Shown here one piece after another: positions 51,404 to 60,212 of a DNA stretch of 64,000 nucleotides. The notes beneath the pieces were generated by a model. That model was not told where the DNA came from, did no database searches, and was given only the letters and a program-made list of their open reading frames with translations. The first letter of the stretch is position 1, and each line of letters opens with the position of its first letter. Source of the stretch: CAWDZK01 sp963726615 (lineage in GTDB: Bacteria > Actinomycetota > Actinomycetes > JACCUZ01); contig CAVSCX010000010.1 of the NCBI GenBank assembly GCA_963726615.1, positions 1 through 64,000 of the forward strand, in the 5' to 3' direction. The position numbers were made by a program, and so were the translations under genes.

Positions 51404-52918
51404 GTGACGGGCATGCCGGACGACCACATCCCGCTGGCTCCACTGGGGCTCACGTTCGACGACGTCCTGCTGCTGCCGGACGAGACCGACGTCGTCCCCT
51501 CCGAGGTTGACACGACGTCCCGGCTGACCCGGGAGATCTCGGTCGCCGTGCCGCTGCTGTCGGCGGCCATGGACACCGTCACCGAGGCCCGGATGGCCAT
51601 CGCGATGGCCCGGGTGGGCGGCATCGGCGTCCTGCACCGCAACCTCTCGATCGAGGACCAGGCGCACCAGGTCGACATCGTGAAGCGGTCCGAGTCCGGC
51701 ATGGTCAGCGACCCCCTCACGGTGGGCCCGGACGAGACGCTGGCCGAGCTCGACCGGTTGTGCGGCCTCTACCGCGTCTCGGGCCTCCCGGTCGTCGCCG
51801 CCGACCGCACGCTGCTCGGCATCATCACCAACCGCGACCTCCTGTTCGTCCCGGCTCAGGACTACGAGCTGCGCACGGTCCGGGAGCTCATGACACCGAT
51901 GCCGCTCGTCACCGCACCTGTCGGGATCCGGCCGGACGACGCCGCCGCGCTGCTCGCCAAGCACAAGATCGAGAAGCTGCCGCTGGTCGACGGCGCGGGA
52001 CGGCTGGCCGGGCTGATCACCGTCAAGGACTACGTCAAGTCCGAGCAGTACCCGCGGGCGACCAAGGACGGCGAGAGCCGACTCCGGGTCGCCGCCGCGG
52101 TGGGCTTCTTCGGGGACGCGTGGGCCCGCGCGACGGCGCTCGTCGAGGCCGGTGTCGACGTCCTCGTCGCCGACACCGCCAACGGTCAGGCCCGGCTGAT
52201 GCTCGACATGGTGCGTCGGCTGAAGTCGGACCCCACGACCCGGCACGTGCAGGTCCTGGCGGGCAACATCGCGACGCGCGCCGGGGCACAGGCCCTGGTC
52301 GACGCGGGTGTCGACGCGGTCAAGGTCGGGGTCGGGCCCGGCAGCATCTGCACCACCCGGGTGGTCGCCGGGGTCGGCGTGCCGCAGATCACTGCGATCA
52401 TGGACGCTGCCGCCGCCTGCCGTCCCGCCGGCGTCCCGGTCGTGGGCGACGGCGGCCTGCAGTACTCCGGCGACATCGCCAAGGCGATCGTCGCCGGGGC
52501 CGACAGCGTGATGCTCGGGTCGCTGCTCGCGGGCTGCGACGAGAGCCCGGGCCAGCTCGTCTTCGTCAACGGGAAGCAGTACAAGTCCTACCGCGGCATG
52601 GGCTCGCTCGGGGCGATGGCGTCCCGCGGCAAGGTCTCCTACTCCAAGGACCGCTACTTCCAGGCCGACGTGAGCAGCGACGAGGAGATCGTGCCCGAGG
52701 GCATCGAGGGTCAGGTCGCCTACCGTGGACCGCTGCACGCCGTCGCCGGGCAGCTTGTCGGCGGGCTGCACCAGTCGATGTTCTACGTCGGCGCGCACAC
52801 GATCCCGCAGCTGCAGCAGCGGGGCAGGTTCGTGCGCATCACCGCTGCCGGGCTCAAGGAGAGCCACCCGCACGACATCCAGATGACAGTCGAGGCCCCG
52901 AACTACCACTCCCGCTGA
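51404..52918 (+). CDS. guaB: IMP dehydrogenase
   Basis: Oxidises IMP to XMP, the committed step to GMP. The 504-residue protein has the TIM barrel split by two CBS domains (about 100-220: MVSDPLTVGPDETLAELD, MTPMPLVTAPVGI), the catalytic Cys loop GVGPGSICTTR, and the mobile flap YRGMGSLGAM. GTG 51404 is chosen from the -10 position; ATG 51413 (501 aa) is an alternative. It is followed after 31 nt by guaB3. Confidence 0.97.
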   Translation: MTGMPDDHIPLAPLGLTFDDVLLLPDETDVVPSEVDTTSRLTREISVAVPLLSAAMDTVTEARMAIAMARVGGIGVLHRNLSIEDQAHQVDIVKRSESGMVSDPLTVGPDETLAELDRLCGLYRVSGLPVVAADRTLLGIITNRDLLFVPAQDYELRTVRELMTPMPLVTAPVGIRPDDAAALLAKHKIEKLPLVDGAGRLAGLITVKDYVKSEQYPRATKDGESRLRVAAAVGFFGDAWARATALVEAGVDVLVADTANGQARLMLDMVRRLKSDPTTRHVQVLAGNIATRAGAQALVDAGVDAVKVGVGPGSICTTRVVAGVGVPQITAIMDAAAACRPAGVPVVGDGGLQYSGDIAKAIVAGADSVMLGSLLAGCDESPGQLVFVNGKQYKSYRGMGSLGAMASRGKVSYSKDRYFQADVSSDEEIVPEGIEGQVAYRGPLHAVAGQLVGGLHQSMFYVGAHTIPQLQQRGRFVRITAAGLKESHPHDIQMTVEAPNYHSR

Positions 52919-52949
52919 GGAGCGAGCACAACTCCATGACGACGACCTC

Positions 52950-54059
52950 ATGACCGAGATCGAGATCGGCCGAGGCAAGCGCGGCCGCACGGCGTACTCC
53001 TTCGACGACATCGCGATCGTGCCGAGCCGGCGCACCCGGGACCCGGAGGAGGTCTCGGTCGCCTGGCAGATCGACGCCTACCGGTTCGAGATCCCGGTGC
53101 TGGCCGCGCCGATGGACTCTGTCGTGTCGCCGACGACGGCGATCGCGCTCGGCCGCCTGGGTGGCGTCGGGGTGCTCAACCTCGAGGGCCTGTGGACCCG
53201 CTACGACGACCCGGAGCCTCTGCTCGCCGAGATCGCCGGCCTCGACGACGCCGAGGTGACCCGGCGGATGCAGGAGATCTACGAGGCGCCGATCCAGCCG
53301 GACCTCGTCTCGGCGCGCATCGCCGAGGTCCGAGCAGCCGGTGTCACCGTGGCAGCGGCGCTCTCGCCACCGCGCACCGCCCAGCTGTGGAAGACCGTCA
53401 TCGACGCCGGTGTCGACCTTTTCGTCATCCGCGGGACGACGGTCAGCGCCGAGCACGTCTCCGGCCGGGCCGAGCCGCTGAACCTCAAGCAGTTCATCTA
53501 CGAGCTCGACGTCCCGGTCGTCGTGGGCGGCTGTGCCACCTACCAGGCGGCCCTGCACCTCATGCGCACCGGCGCTGCAGGCGTCCTGGTCGGCTTCGGC
53601 GGCGGCGCGTCGCACACGACCCGCTCCGTGCTGGGGGTCTCGGTCCCCATGGCCTCCGCGGTCGCCGACGTGCATGCCGCCCGGCGCGACTACCTCGACG
53701 AGTCCGGCGGCCGCTACGTCCACGTCATCGCCGACGGCGGTGTCGGGCTCTCCGGCGACGTGTCCAAGGCGATCGCGTGCGGAGCCGACGCGGTCATGGT
53801 CGGGTCGCCGCTGGCGCGGGCCACCGAGGCGCCGGGGCGCGGCTTCCACTGGGGGTCCGAGGCGCATCACGGTGAGCTGCCCCGCGGCGAGCGGGTCCGG
53901 GTCGGCACCATCGGCTCGCTCGCGGAGATCCTGCTCGGGCCGTCCCGGGTCTCCGACGGCTCGATGAACGTCATCGGTGCGCTGCGCCGGGCGATGGCCA
54001 CCACCGGCTACTCCGACCTCAAGGAGTTCCAGCGGGTCGAGGTCACGGTCGCCCCCTGA
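52950..54059 (+). CDS. guaB3: GuaB3-family IMP dehydrogenase-like protein
   Basis: A 369-residue IMPDH/GMPR-superfamily barrel without CBS domains, always adjacent to guaB in actinobacteria. SFDDIAIVPSRRTRDPEEVS and LAAPMDSVVSPTTAI are family motifs. The loop aligned with the IMPDH catalytic Cys reads GFGGGASHTTR, so the Cys is replaced by His222. Mycobacterial GuaB3 also lacks this Cys, so it is a family trait. Its reaction in actinobacteria is unsettled. ATG 52950; a nearby ATG at 52936 is out of frame. Confidence 0.9.
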   Translation: MTEIEIGRGKRGRTAYSFDDIAIVPSRRTRDPEEVSVAWQIDAYRFEIPVLAAPMDSVVSPTTAIALGRLGGVGVLNLEGLWTRYDDPEPLLAEIAGLDDAEVTRRMQEIYEAPIQPDLVSARIAEVRAAGVTVAAALSPPRTAQLWKTVIDAGVDLFVIRGTTVSAEHVSGRAEPLNLKQFIYELDVPVVVGGCATYQAALHLMRTGAAGVLVGFGGGASHTTRSVLGVSVPMASAVADVHAARRDYLDESGGRYVHVIADGGVGLSGDVSKAIACGADAVMVGSPLARATEAPGRGFHWGSEAHHGELPRGERVRVGTIGSLAEILLGPSRVSDGSMNVIGALRRAMATTGYSDLKEFQRVEVTVAP

Positions 54060-54145
54060 GCGGTCCCGGCGCCGGTGAACGTATCGGGTTGGTCATGTTT
54101 TGCCCTCACCCGGGTCATTTGCGTGCCCTGTGACACCAGCGGCTC

Positions 54146-54168
54146 TTGACGGTGTGACCGGCGTCACG
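54146..54168 (+). promoter_or_regulatory. Candidate -35 with overlapping CRP-like palindrome upstream of the M4 protease
   Basis: TTGACG (54146-54151) is directly followed by TGTGACCGGCGTCACG (54153-54168), a TGTGA-N6-TCAC(G) palindrome of the CRP/FNR half-site type. The -10 at 17-18 nt (CAGGTT) is weak. If real, a CRP-like protein bound here would overlap the promoter spacer and repress. Confidence 0.35.
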
Positions 54169-54223
54169 CCAGGTTCCTCGGCGGCCCAGAGCGGGCCGAA
54201 CCGCAGTTCCGTCGAGGAGATCG

Positions 54224-56294
54224 ATGACCCACCCATCCCGTCCCCGCCACGTGGCGGTCGGCAGCCGCGCTCTCGTGACAAGCTGTGTCATGGCTGCCGC
54301 CGCCCTGCTGGCGACCGGTCTCGGCGCACCCACCGCCGTGGCTGCCCCGGAGACCCAGGCAGGACGCCGCGCGTGACAACGCCCGGGCTGCCCTGCACTC
54401 CCATGGCAAGGCCGTCCGCGAGTCCGCCGACGACACCTTCGCCGCCCGCGGCAAGGCCGTCGTCGACCCCGACGGCGCCGCGCACGTGCGGTACGACCGC
54501 ACCTACCAGGGGCTTCCCGTCCTCGGCGGCGACGTCGTGGTCCACGTCGCCCCCGACGGCACGTACGACGGCTCCTCCTTGACGCTCCAGCGGCCGCTGG
54601 CCCTCGGCACCGCGGCGAAGGTCTCCCGCGCGGACGCCATCGCCTCCGCTACCCGCGGGTTCGACGGCACGGTCGAGGCCACCGACGCCCGCCGGGTCGT
54701 CGACGCACTCGGGACGTCCCCGGCGTCGGCCTGGGAGGTCACGGTCCAGGGGACCCGGACCGACGGGACACCGTCGGTGCTGCACGTCGTCGTCGACGCC
54801 GGCACCGGCGCGGTCCGCCGGGTTGCGGACGAGGTCAAGACGGGCACCGGCAACTCGATGTACTCCGGCACCGTGACCATCGGTACCAGCGGCAGCGCGG
54901 GGTCGTACACCATGAGCGACTCGACCCGAGGCGGCAACTACACGACCGACCTCAAGGGCGCGACCTCCGGCGCGGGGACGACGTTCACCGACGCGGACAA
55001 CGTGTGGGGCAACGGCTCCGCGAGTGACCGAGCCACCGCGGGCGTCGACGCGCACTACGGCGCCCAGGTCACCTGGGACTTCTACAAGAACGTCCTCGGC
55101 CGCAACGGGGTCTTCAACAACGGCACCGGAACCCGGTCCCGCGTGCACTACGGCAACGCCTACGTGAACGCCTTCTGGGACGGCACCCAGATGACGTACG
55201 GCGACGGGTCGGGCAACACCCACCCGCTCACCGAGCTCGACGTGGCGGGCCACGAGATGAGCCACGGCGTGACCGAGAACACCGCGAACCTCACGTACTC
55301 CGGGGAGTCGGGCGGCCTGAACGAGGCGACCAGCGACATCTTCGGGACCGCGGTGGAGTTCTACGCCAACAACGCCAGCGACGTGGGTGACTACCTCATC
55401 GGCGAGAAGATCAACATCAACGGCAACGGCACGCCGCTGCGCTACATGGACAAGCCGAGCAAGGACGGCGGTTCCGCGGACTGCTGGTACTCCGGTGTCG
55501 GCAACCTGGACGTGCACTACTCGTCGGGCCCGGGCAACCACGTCTTCTACCTGATGTCCGAGGGCTCCGGCGCCAAGACCATCAACGGCGTGAGCTACAA
55601 CAGCCCGACATGCAACGGGTCGACGGTGACCGGCATCGGCCGGGACGCTGCCACCAAGATCTGGTACCGCGCGCTGTCGGTGTACATGACCTCGAACACC
55701 AGCTACGCCGGTGCGCGCACGGCAGCGGTCAAGGCGGCGACCGATCTCTACGGCGCCGGCTCCATCCAGTGCGCCGGCGTCGCGGCAGCGTTCAGCGCCG
55801 TCAACGTCACAGGCACCACCTGCGGCACCACCCCGCCGCCCACCGGCGGGAACCTGGTGGCCAACCCCGGGTTCGAGTCGGGCGCCACGGGCTGGAGCCA
55901 GACCACGGGCGTCATCTCGAGCGACGCCACCAAGGCGCACGCCGGCTCGTGGTTCGGCTGGCTCGACGGCTACGGCACGACGCACACCGACACGCTGTCC
56001 CAGTCGGTGACGATCCCGTCGGCGGGCAGCGCGACCCTCGCGCTCTGGCTGCGGATCGTGACCAGCGAGTCCGGCAGCACGGCGTACGACACGTTCAAGG
56101 TCCAGGTCGTCAACGGGTCGACCACCACGACGCTCGGCACGTACTCGAACGCCAACGTGGGCGCCTACGCCCAGCGCACGTTCAGCCTCACGCCGTACGT
56201 CGGCAAGACGGTGACGATCAAGTTCGTCGGGTCCGAGGACAGCTCGCTGGCCACCAGCTTCTACGTCGACGACGTGGCGGTCACGACCACCTGA
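54224..56294 (+). CDS. Secreted M4 (thermolysin) metalloprotease, apparent frameshift near 54362
   Basis: The signal peptide (MTHPSRPRHVAVGSRALVTS..., hydrophobic core MAAAALLATGLGAP, AVAA cleavage) begins at ATG 54224 but runs into a stop at 54374. The protease continues one frame over, open from 54285. Dropping one G at about 54362 joins them as ...AAPETQA|DAARDNARAALH, giving 689 residues. Domains: FTP propeptide (VRYDRTYQGLPVLGGDVVV), M4 catalytic domain with HEMSH and the third ligand Glu in GLNEATSD, then a PPPTGG linker and a C-terminal jelly-roll (NPGFESGATGW) CBM4_9-like domain. It is a sequencing error or a real disruption of secretion. Confidence 0.82.
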
Positions 56295-56468
56295 GGCGCG
56301 TCACCGCCGGGCCGGACCGGATCTGCCGCTGTCCTCGGCGATCCGGTCCGGGACCGGGCGAACCCGGCGCGCGGCGGAGCGGACCCCCGGGCCGCCGCCC
56401 GGCTCGACGTACCGAGTCGTGATACTCTGTCACGGCGTCGTACCCGTCCGGGCGGGCATGAGTCTGTC

Positions 56469-57407
56469 GTGAGCCTCCTTCCCGGCTGGTCCGAGTCCGA
56501 CGTCCCCGACCTCACCGGCCGGCGCACCGTCGTCACGGGCGCCACCTCCGGCCTCGGGCTGGAGACCGCGCGGGTGCTTGCCGCCCACGGGGCCGAGGTG
56601 GTCATGACGGCCCGGGACGCGGCGCGCGGCGCGGCGGCCGTACGCCGGGTGCTGGCAGCAGTCCCCGGCGCGCGGGTTGTGGAGGCTGCCCTCGACCTCG
56701 CGGACCTCGACTCGGTGCGGGCGTTCGCAGCCGATCAGCCGCCGTTGGACCTGCTGGTCAACAACGCCGGGGTGATGGCCCTGTCGAGCCGGGAGGTCAC
56801 ACGCGACGGCTTCGAGCGGCAGGTGGGCACGAACCACCTCGGGCACTTCGCGCTCACCGGCCTGCTGCTGCCGGCCCTGCTGGCTCGGCCCGGTGCCCGG
56901 GTCGTCACGGTGTCGAGCTTCGCGCACTGGACCGGCGTCATGACGGTCGACGACCTGCAGAGCGGGCGGGCCTACGACCCGTGGCAGGCGTACGCCCGGT
57001 CCAAGCTGGCGAACCTGCTGTTCGTCCGCGAGCTGGACCGTCGGGCCCGGGCCGCGGGCGCCGACCTGCTCAGCGTCGGTGCGCACCCGGGCTACGCGCG
57101 GACGAGCCTGGTGGCGAGCGGCCCGGCGCAGGGCCATCCGGTGCTGGGTGCGGTCTTCCGCGCCGGGACCGTGGCCGTGGGCCAGAGCGCGCGGGTCGGG
57201 GCACTCCCGCAGCTGCGCGCCGCCACCGACCCGACGGTCCTGGGCGGGGAGTACCTCGGGCCACGGATCCTCGGCTACCGTGGCCGGCCGGTGCGCTCAC
57301 CGAGATCGGCGGCGGCCAAGGACGACGCCTCAGCAGCGGCGCTCTGGGCCGAGTCCGAGCGGCTCACGGACGTTCGGTTCGACGCCCTGGCGGCGACCCG
57401 GAGCTGA
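56469..57407 (+). CDS. Short-chain dehydrogenase/reductase
   Basis: A 312-residue SDR of the retinol-dehydrogenase-like type. The cofactor motif is TGATSGLG (about 24-31), then DLADLDSV, NNAGVM, VTVSSFAHW (catalytic Ser) and YARSK (catalytic Tyr and Lys). Arg after the beta-2 strand (TARD) suggests NADP preference. The substrate is unknown. TACTCT (56423-56428) upstream may be a -10. It converges on the methyltransferase with 3 nt between stops. Confidence 0.88.
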   Translation: MSLLPGWSESDVPDLTGRRTVVTGATSGLGLETARVLAAHGAEVVMTARDAARGAAAVRRVLAAVPGARVVEAALDLADLDSVRAFAADQPPLDLLVNNAGVMALSSREVTRDGFERQVGTNHLGHFALTGLLLPALLARPGARVVTVSSFAHWTGVMTVDDLQSGRAYDPWQAYARSKLANLLFVRELDRRARAAGADLLSVGAHPGYARTSLVASGPAQGHPVLGAVFRAGTVAVGQSARVGALPQLRAATDPTVLGGEYLGPRILGYRGRPVRSPRSAAAKDDASAAALWAESERLTDVRFDALAATRS

Positions 57408-57410
57408 CCG

Positions 57411-58307
57411 TCAGGTCGGTCGGCGACCGATCGCGACGAAGGTCGGGGCGAACATCCGGGGACGGGGGATCGCCGTGTCCAGGTCCTCCAACGCCGCGCC
57501 CCAGCGCGCCACGTCGGCCGTCGTGGCGACGCCCTGCTCGACCATCGCCTCGCGGGCGGCCCACGGCGGCGGCCGCATGCCCGGCGGCAGCTCCATGATC
57601 GTGTACCAGCCCCGGTAGGTCTCCAGGTCGAGCCCGGCGGCTGTGACGAGCTCGCCCAGCCGGGTGCCGACCTGAGGGTCGTTCCCCCGACCGCGGTGGA
57701 ACTCCGGGTACAGCCGCAGCAGGTCGGCCAGCTCGTCCGGCAACGGCCGGACCCGGATCGCGGTGAGGTCGACGTCGACGAGGTAGACAGCGCCGCCGGG
57801 TCGCACGAGCGTCGCGAGGTGGTCGACGATCCTCTGCTCGGCGCCACCGTTGTGAGCCAGGACGTGCCGCATGACCGCGACGTCGAAGCTGTCCGGCGGC
57901 AGGCCGGTGGCCTCGGCCGTACCGATCCTGGCGTCGGCCTGCTCGAGCCCCTGGGCGTCGATCGCGGCCTGGGCGTGCGAGACGGCCTCCGGGTCGGCGT
58001 CGACGCCGCTCACGTGCCCGTCCGGGCCGACCTCACGGGCCAGCACGACCAGCGTCGCACCAGGCCCGCACCCGACGTCGACGACCCTGCCCCCCGGCCG
58101 GATCCCGGCGCTCGCCCAGAGATCGGCCTCGGCGAGGCGGGCCGCCTCGGCCATCATTCGGTAGCGGCCGAGCTCCGCCTCGGAGAGCCTCAGCGCGTAC
58201 GGCGACACGTGCCGAGCATCGGCGCCGCCCGACGGCAGGTCAAGGGGGCCGGCTGTCGAGGGCAGGCGGGCGCGGTGGGCGGAGGCCGGCTCCCCTGCTC
58301 CGATCAC
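57411..58307 (-). CDS. SAM-dependent methyltransferase
   Basis: A class I methyltransferase of up to 298 residues. The SAM motif is VVDVGCGPGATLVVLA with GVDADP and DSFDVAVMRHVLAH. The first ~33 residues are Pro/Ala-rich and poorly constrained; the GTG at 58208 (VSPYALRLSEAELGRYR, 265 aa) is an equally good start. It is similar to small-molecule/ubiquinone-type methyltransferases; substrate unknown. It lies 69 nt downstream of the ABC exporter genes on the same strand. Confidence 0.82.
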   Translation of the reverse strand: MIGAGEPASAHRARLPSTAGPLDLPSGGADARHVSPYALRLSEAELGRYRMMAEAARLAEADLWASAGIRPGGRVVDVGCGPGATLVVLAREVGPDGHVSGVDADPEAVSHAQAAIDAQGLEQADARIGTAEATGLPPDSFDVAVMRHVLAHNGGAEQRIVDHLATLVRPGGAVYLVDVDLTAIRVRPLPDELADLLRLYPEFHRGRGNDPQVGTRLGELVTAAGLDLETYRGWYTIMELPPGMRPPPWAAREAMVEQGVATTADVARWGAALEDLDTAIPRPRMFAPTFVAIGRRPT

Positions 58308-58376
58308 CGGCCCCCGCCCGACCTCACTTCGACACCAGGTGCCCTTCCGGATTGCGTCCGGGCGAACTTTCTGCGC

Positions 58377-60212
58377 CTAGTGGCCGTGGGCAGCCGTGTC
58401 CGGGGCTTCCGCCCGCCAGGACTGCCACAGTGCGGCGTAGGCACCCCCGGCGGCGATCAGCTCGTCGTGGCTGCCGAGCTCGCTGACGAGCCCGTCCTCG
58501 ACCACGGCGACCCTGTCGGCGTCGTGCGCGGTGTGCAGGCGGTGCGCGATGGCCACCACCGTGCGGCCGTGCAGCACGGCCGCCAAGGACCGCTCGAGGT
58601 GTCGCGCCGCCCGCGGGTCCAGCAGCGAGGTCGCCTCGTCGAGGACCAAGGTGTGCGGGTCGGCGAGCACCAGCCGCGCGAGGGCCAGCTGCTGGGCCTG
58701 GGCAGGGGTCACCGGCCGCCCGCCGGAGCCGACCTCGGTGGCAAGCCCGTCGGGCAGCGCGAGCACCCAGTCCAGCGCGTCCACGGCGGCGAGGGCGGAG
58801 CGCAGGTCGCCCTCGTCGGCGCCCGGTCGCGCCAAGAGCAGGTTCTCGGCCACGGTGCCGACGAAGACGTGGTGCTCCTGGGTGACGAGCACCACGTGCC
58901 CCCGCAGGTCGTCGAGGGGCAGGTCGACCAGCGGGACCCGGCCGACGGTCACCGCGCCGGTGCGCGGCGGGTGGATGCCTGCGAGCAGCCGGCCCAGCGT
59001 GGACTTGCCGGCGCCGGACGGACCGACGACGGCGAGCCGCTCGCCGGGGCGCAGGTCCAGGTCGATGCCGTGCAGCACGTCCCGGTCGCCGCGGTAGGCG
59101 AACCGGACGTCGCTCACGCGGACGTGCTCGTCCGCCGGGACGGCGTCCCCAGCCTCGCGGTCGTCCGGCACCTGCTCGACGCCGAGGATCCGGGCCAGGG
59201 CCGTCGCGCCGACCTGGACCTCGTCCAGCCACGAGACCAGCCGGTCGACGGGGTCGACCATCTGCACGGCGTACAACGTGATCGTCGTGACCTCGCCGAG
59301 GGAGGCCCGGCCGGTGGACACGAGCCAGCCGCCCCACAGCAGGCTGAGCGTCACCGGGATCGCATAGGCCAGCTCCATCGTCGGGAAGAACACCGTGCGC
59401 AGCCGCAGCGTGTAGCGCTCGGCCGCGAACGCGTCCTCGAGGTCCTCCTCCATCCGCCGGATCCGGCCGGTGGCGAGGCCGAGCGCCTCGACGGTGCGCG
59501 CACCGTCAACGGTCTCGGCCAGCGAGCCGTTGAACGCCGCGTAGCACTCCCGCTCGGCCAGGTAGCCCTCCGGGGCGCGACGCAGGTACCAGCGGGTGCC
59601 GACCGCGATGAGCGGGGCGCCGGCCAGCAGTGGCAGCGCCACGAGCGGGGCGATGAGGAACGCAGCGGCGGCAGTGAGCAGCACGGTGAGGGAGGCGACA
59701 AGCACCTCGGGCACCGCGAACCGGACGGTACGGGCGAGGGCCTCGACGTCGCCGGTGCTGCGGGTCACGAGGTCGCCGGTGCCGGCCCGCTCGACCGCGC
59801 TCAGCGGCAGCGCGAGCACCCGCTCGAGGAAGCGCTCGCGCAAGGTGGCGAAGACGTTCTCGCCCAGGACGAACGCCGAGCGCCGCGCCCACCACGTCAG
59901 CGCCGTCTGTGCGCACAGGGCGCCCGCCAGCAGCAGGGCGAGCCGGTCGATGTGGCTCGTCGTGGTGCCGCTGCGCACCGACTCGACGATGTCCCCGAGC
60001 AGCCGAGGGCCGGCCAGGGCGGCGAGCGCGGCCAGGCCGTTCAGCGCGAGCATGACGCGCAGTGGCCGCCGGTAGTCCGCGAGCAGCAGCCGGGCCTGCT
60101 CGCGGACCGTGCCGAGGGTGGCGACCGGGAGCGTCTCGGTCGGCTGGTGGCGTCGCAGAGGTGGCCGGTCCGTCCGCGGGAGCCGGCGGGTTGCCAGGCG
60201 CAGGAGCCTCAT
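58377..60212 (-). CDS. ABC exporter half, with intact Walker motifs but degenerate signature
   Basis: A 611-residue exporter subunit: membrane domain (about 50-340, six helices) then an NBD. Walker A GPSGAGKS (397-404), Q-loop Gln445, Walker B TLVLDE with catalytic Glu526, and H-loop His557 are all intact. The LSGGQ signature is replaced by VTPAQ (501-505). ATG 60212 overlaps the partner gene by 4 nt, so the two are cotranslated and probably form a heterodimer. The upstream in-frame extension to 62060 is a shadow of the partner. Confidence 0.92.
   Translation of the reverse strand: MRLLRLATRRLPRTDRPPLRRHQPTETLPVATLGTVREQARLLLADYRRPLRVMLALNGLAALAALAGPRLLGDIVESVRSGTTTSHIDRLALLLAGALCAQTALTWWARRSAFVLGENVFATLRERFLERVLALPLSAVERAGTGDLVTRSTGDVEALARTVRFAVPEVLVASLTVLLTAAAAFLIAPLVALPLLAGAPLIAVGTRWYLRRAPEGYLAERECYAAFNGSLAETVDGARTVEALGLATGRIRRMEEDLEDAFAAERYTLRLRTVFFPTMELAYAIPVTLSLLWGGWLVSTGRASLGEVTTITLYAVQMVDPVDRLVSWLDEVQVGATALARILGVEQVPDDREAGDAVPADEHVRVSDVRFAYRGDRDVLHGIDLDLRPGERLAVVGPSGAGKSTLGRLLAGIHPPRTGAVTVGRVPLVDLPLDDLRGHVVLVTQEHHVFVGTVAENLLLARPGADEGDLRSALAAVDALDWVLALPDGLATEVGSGGRPVTPAQAQQLALARLVLADPHTLVLDEATSLLDPRAARHLERSLAAVLHGRTVVAIAHRLHTAHDADRVAVVEDGLVSELGSHDELIAAGGAYAALWQSWRAEAPDTAAHGH

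Noticed and set aside
52950..54059. guaB3 considered as a decaying duplicate of guaB because the catalytic Cys is missing
   Set aside because: The frame is intact, the rest of the barrel is well conserved, and the missing Cys is a family feature seen also in mycobacterial GuaB3.
54224..54400. The M4 frame change considered as programmed frameshifting
   Set aside because: There is no slippery heptamer or downstream pseudoknot evident, and secreted M4 proteases are not known to use it. Sequencing error or mutation is simpler.
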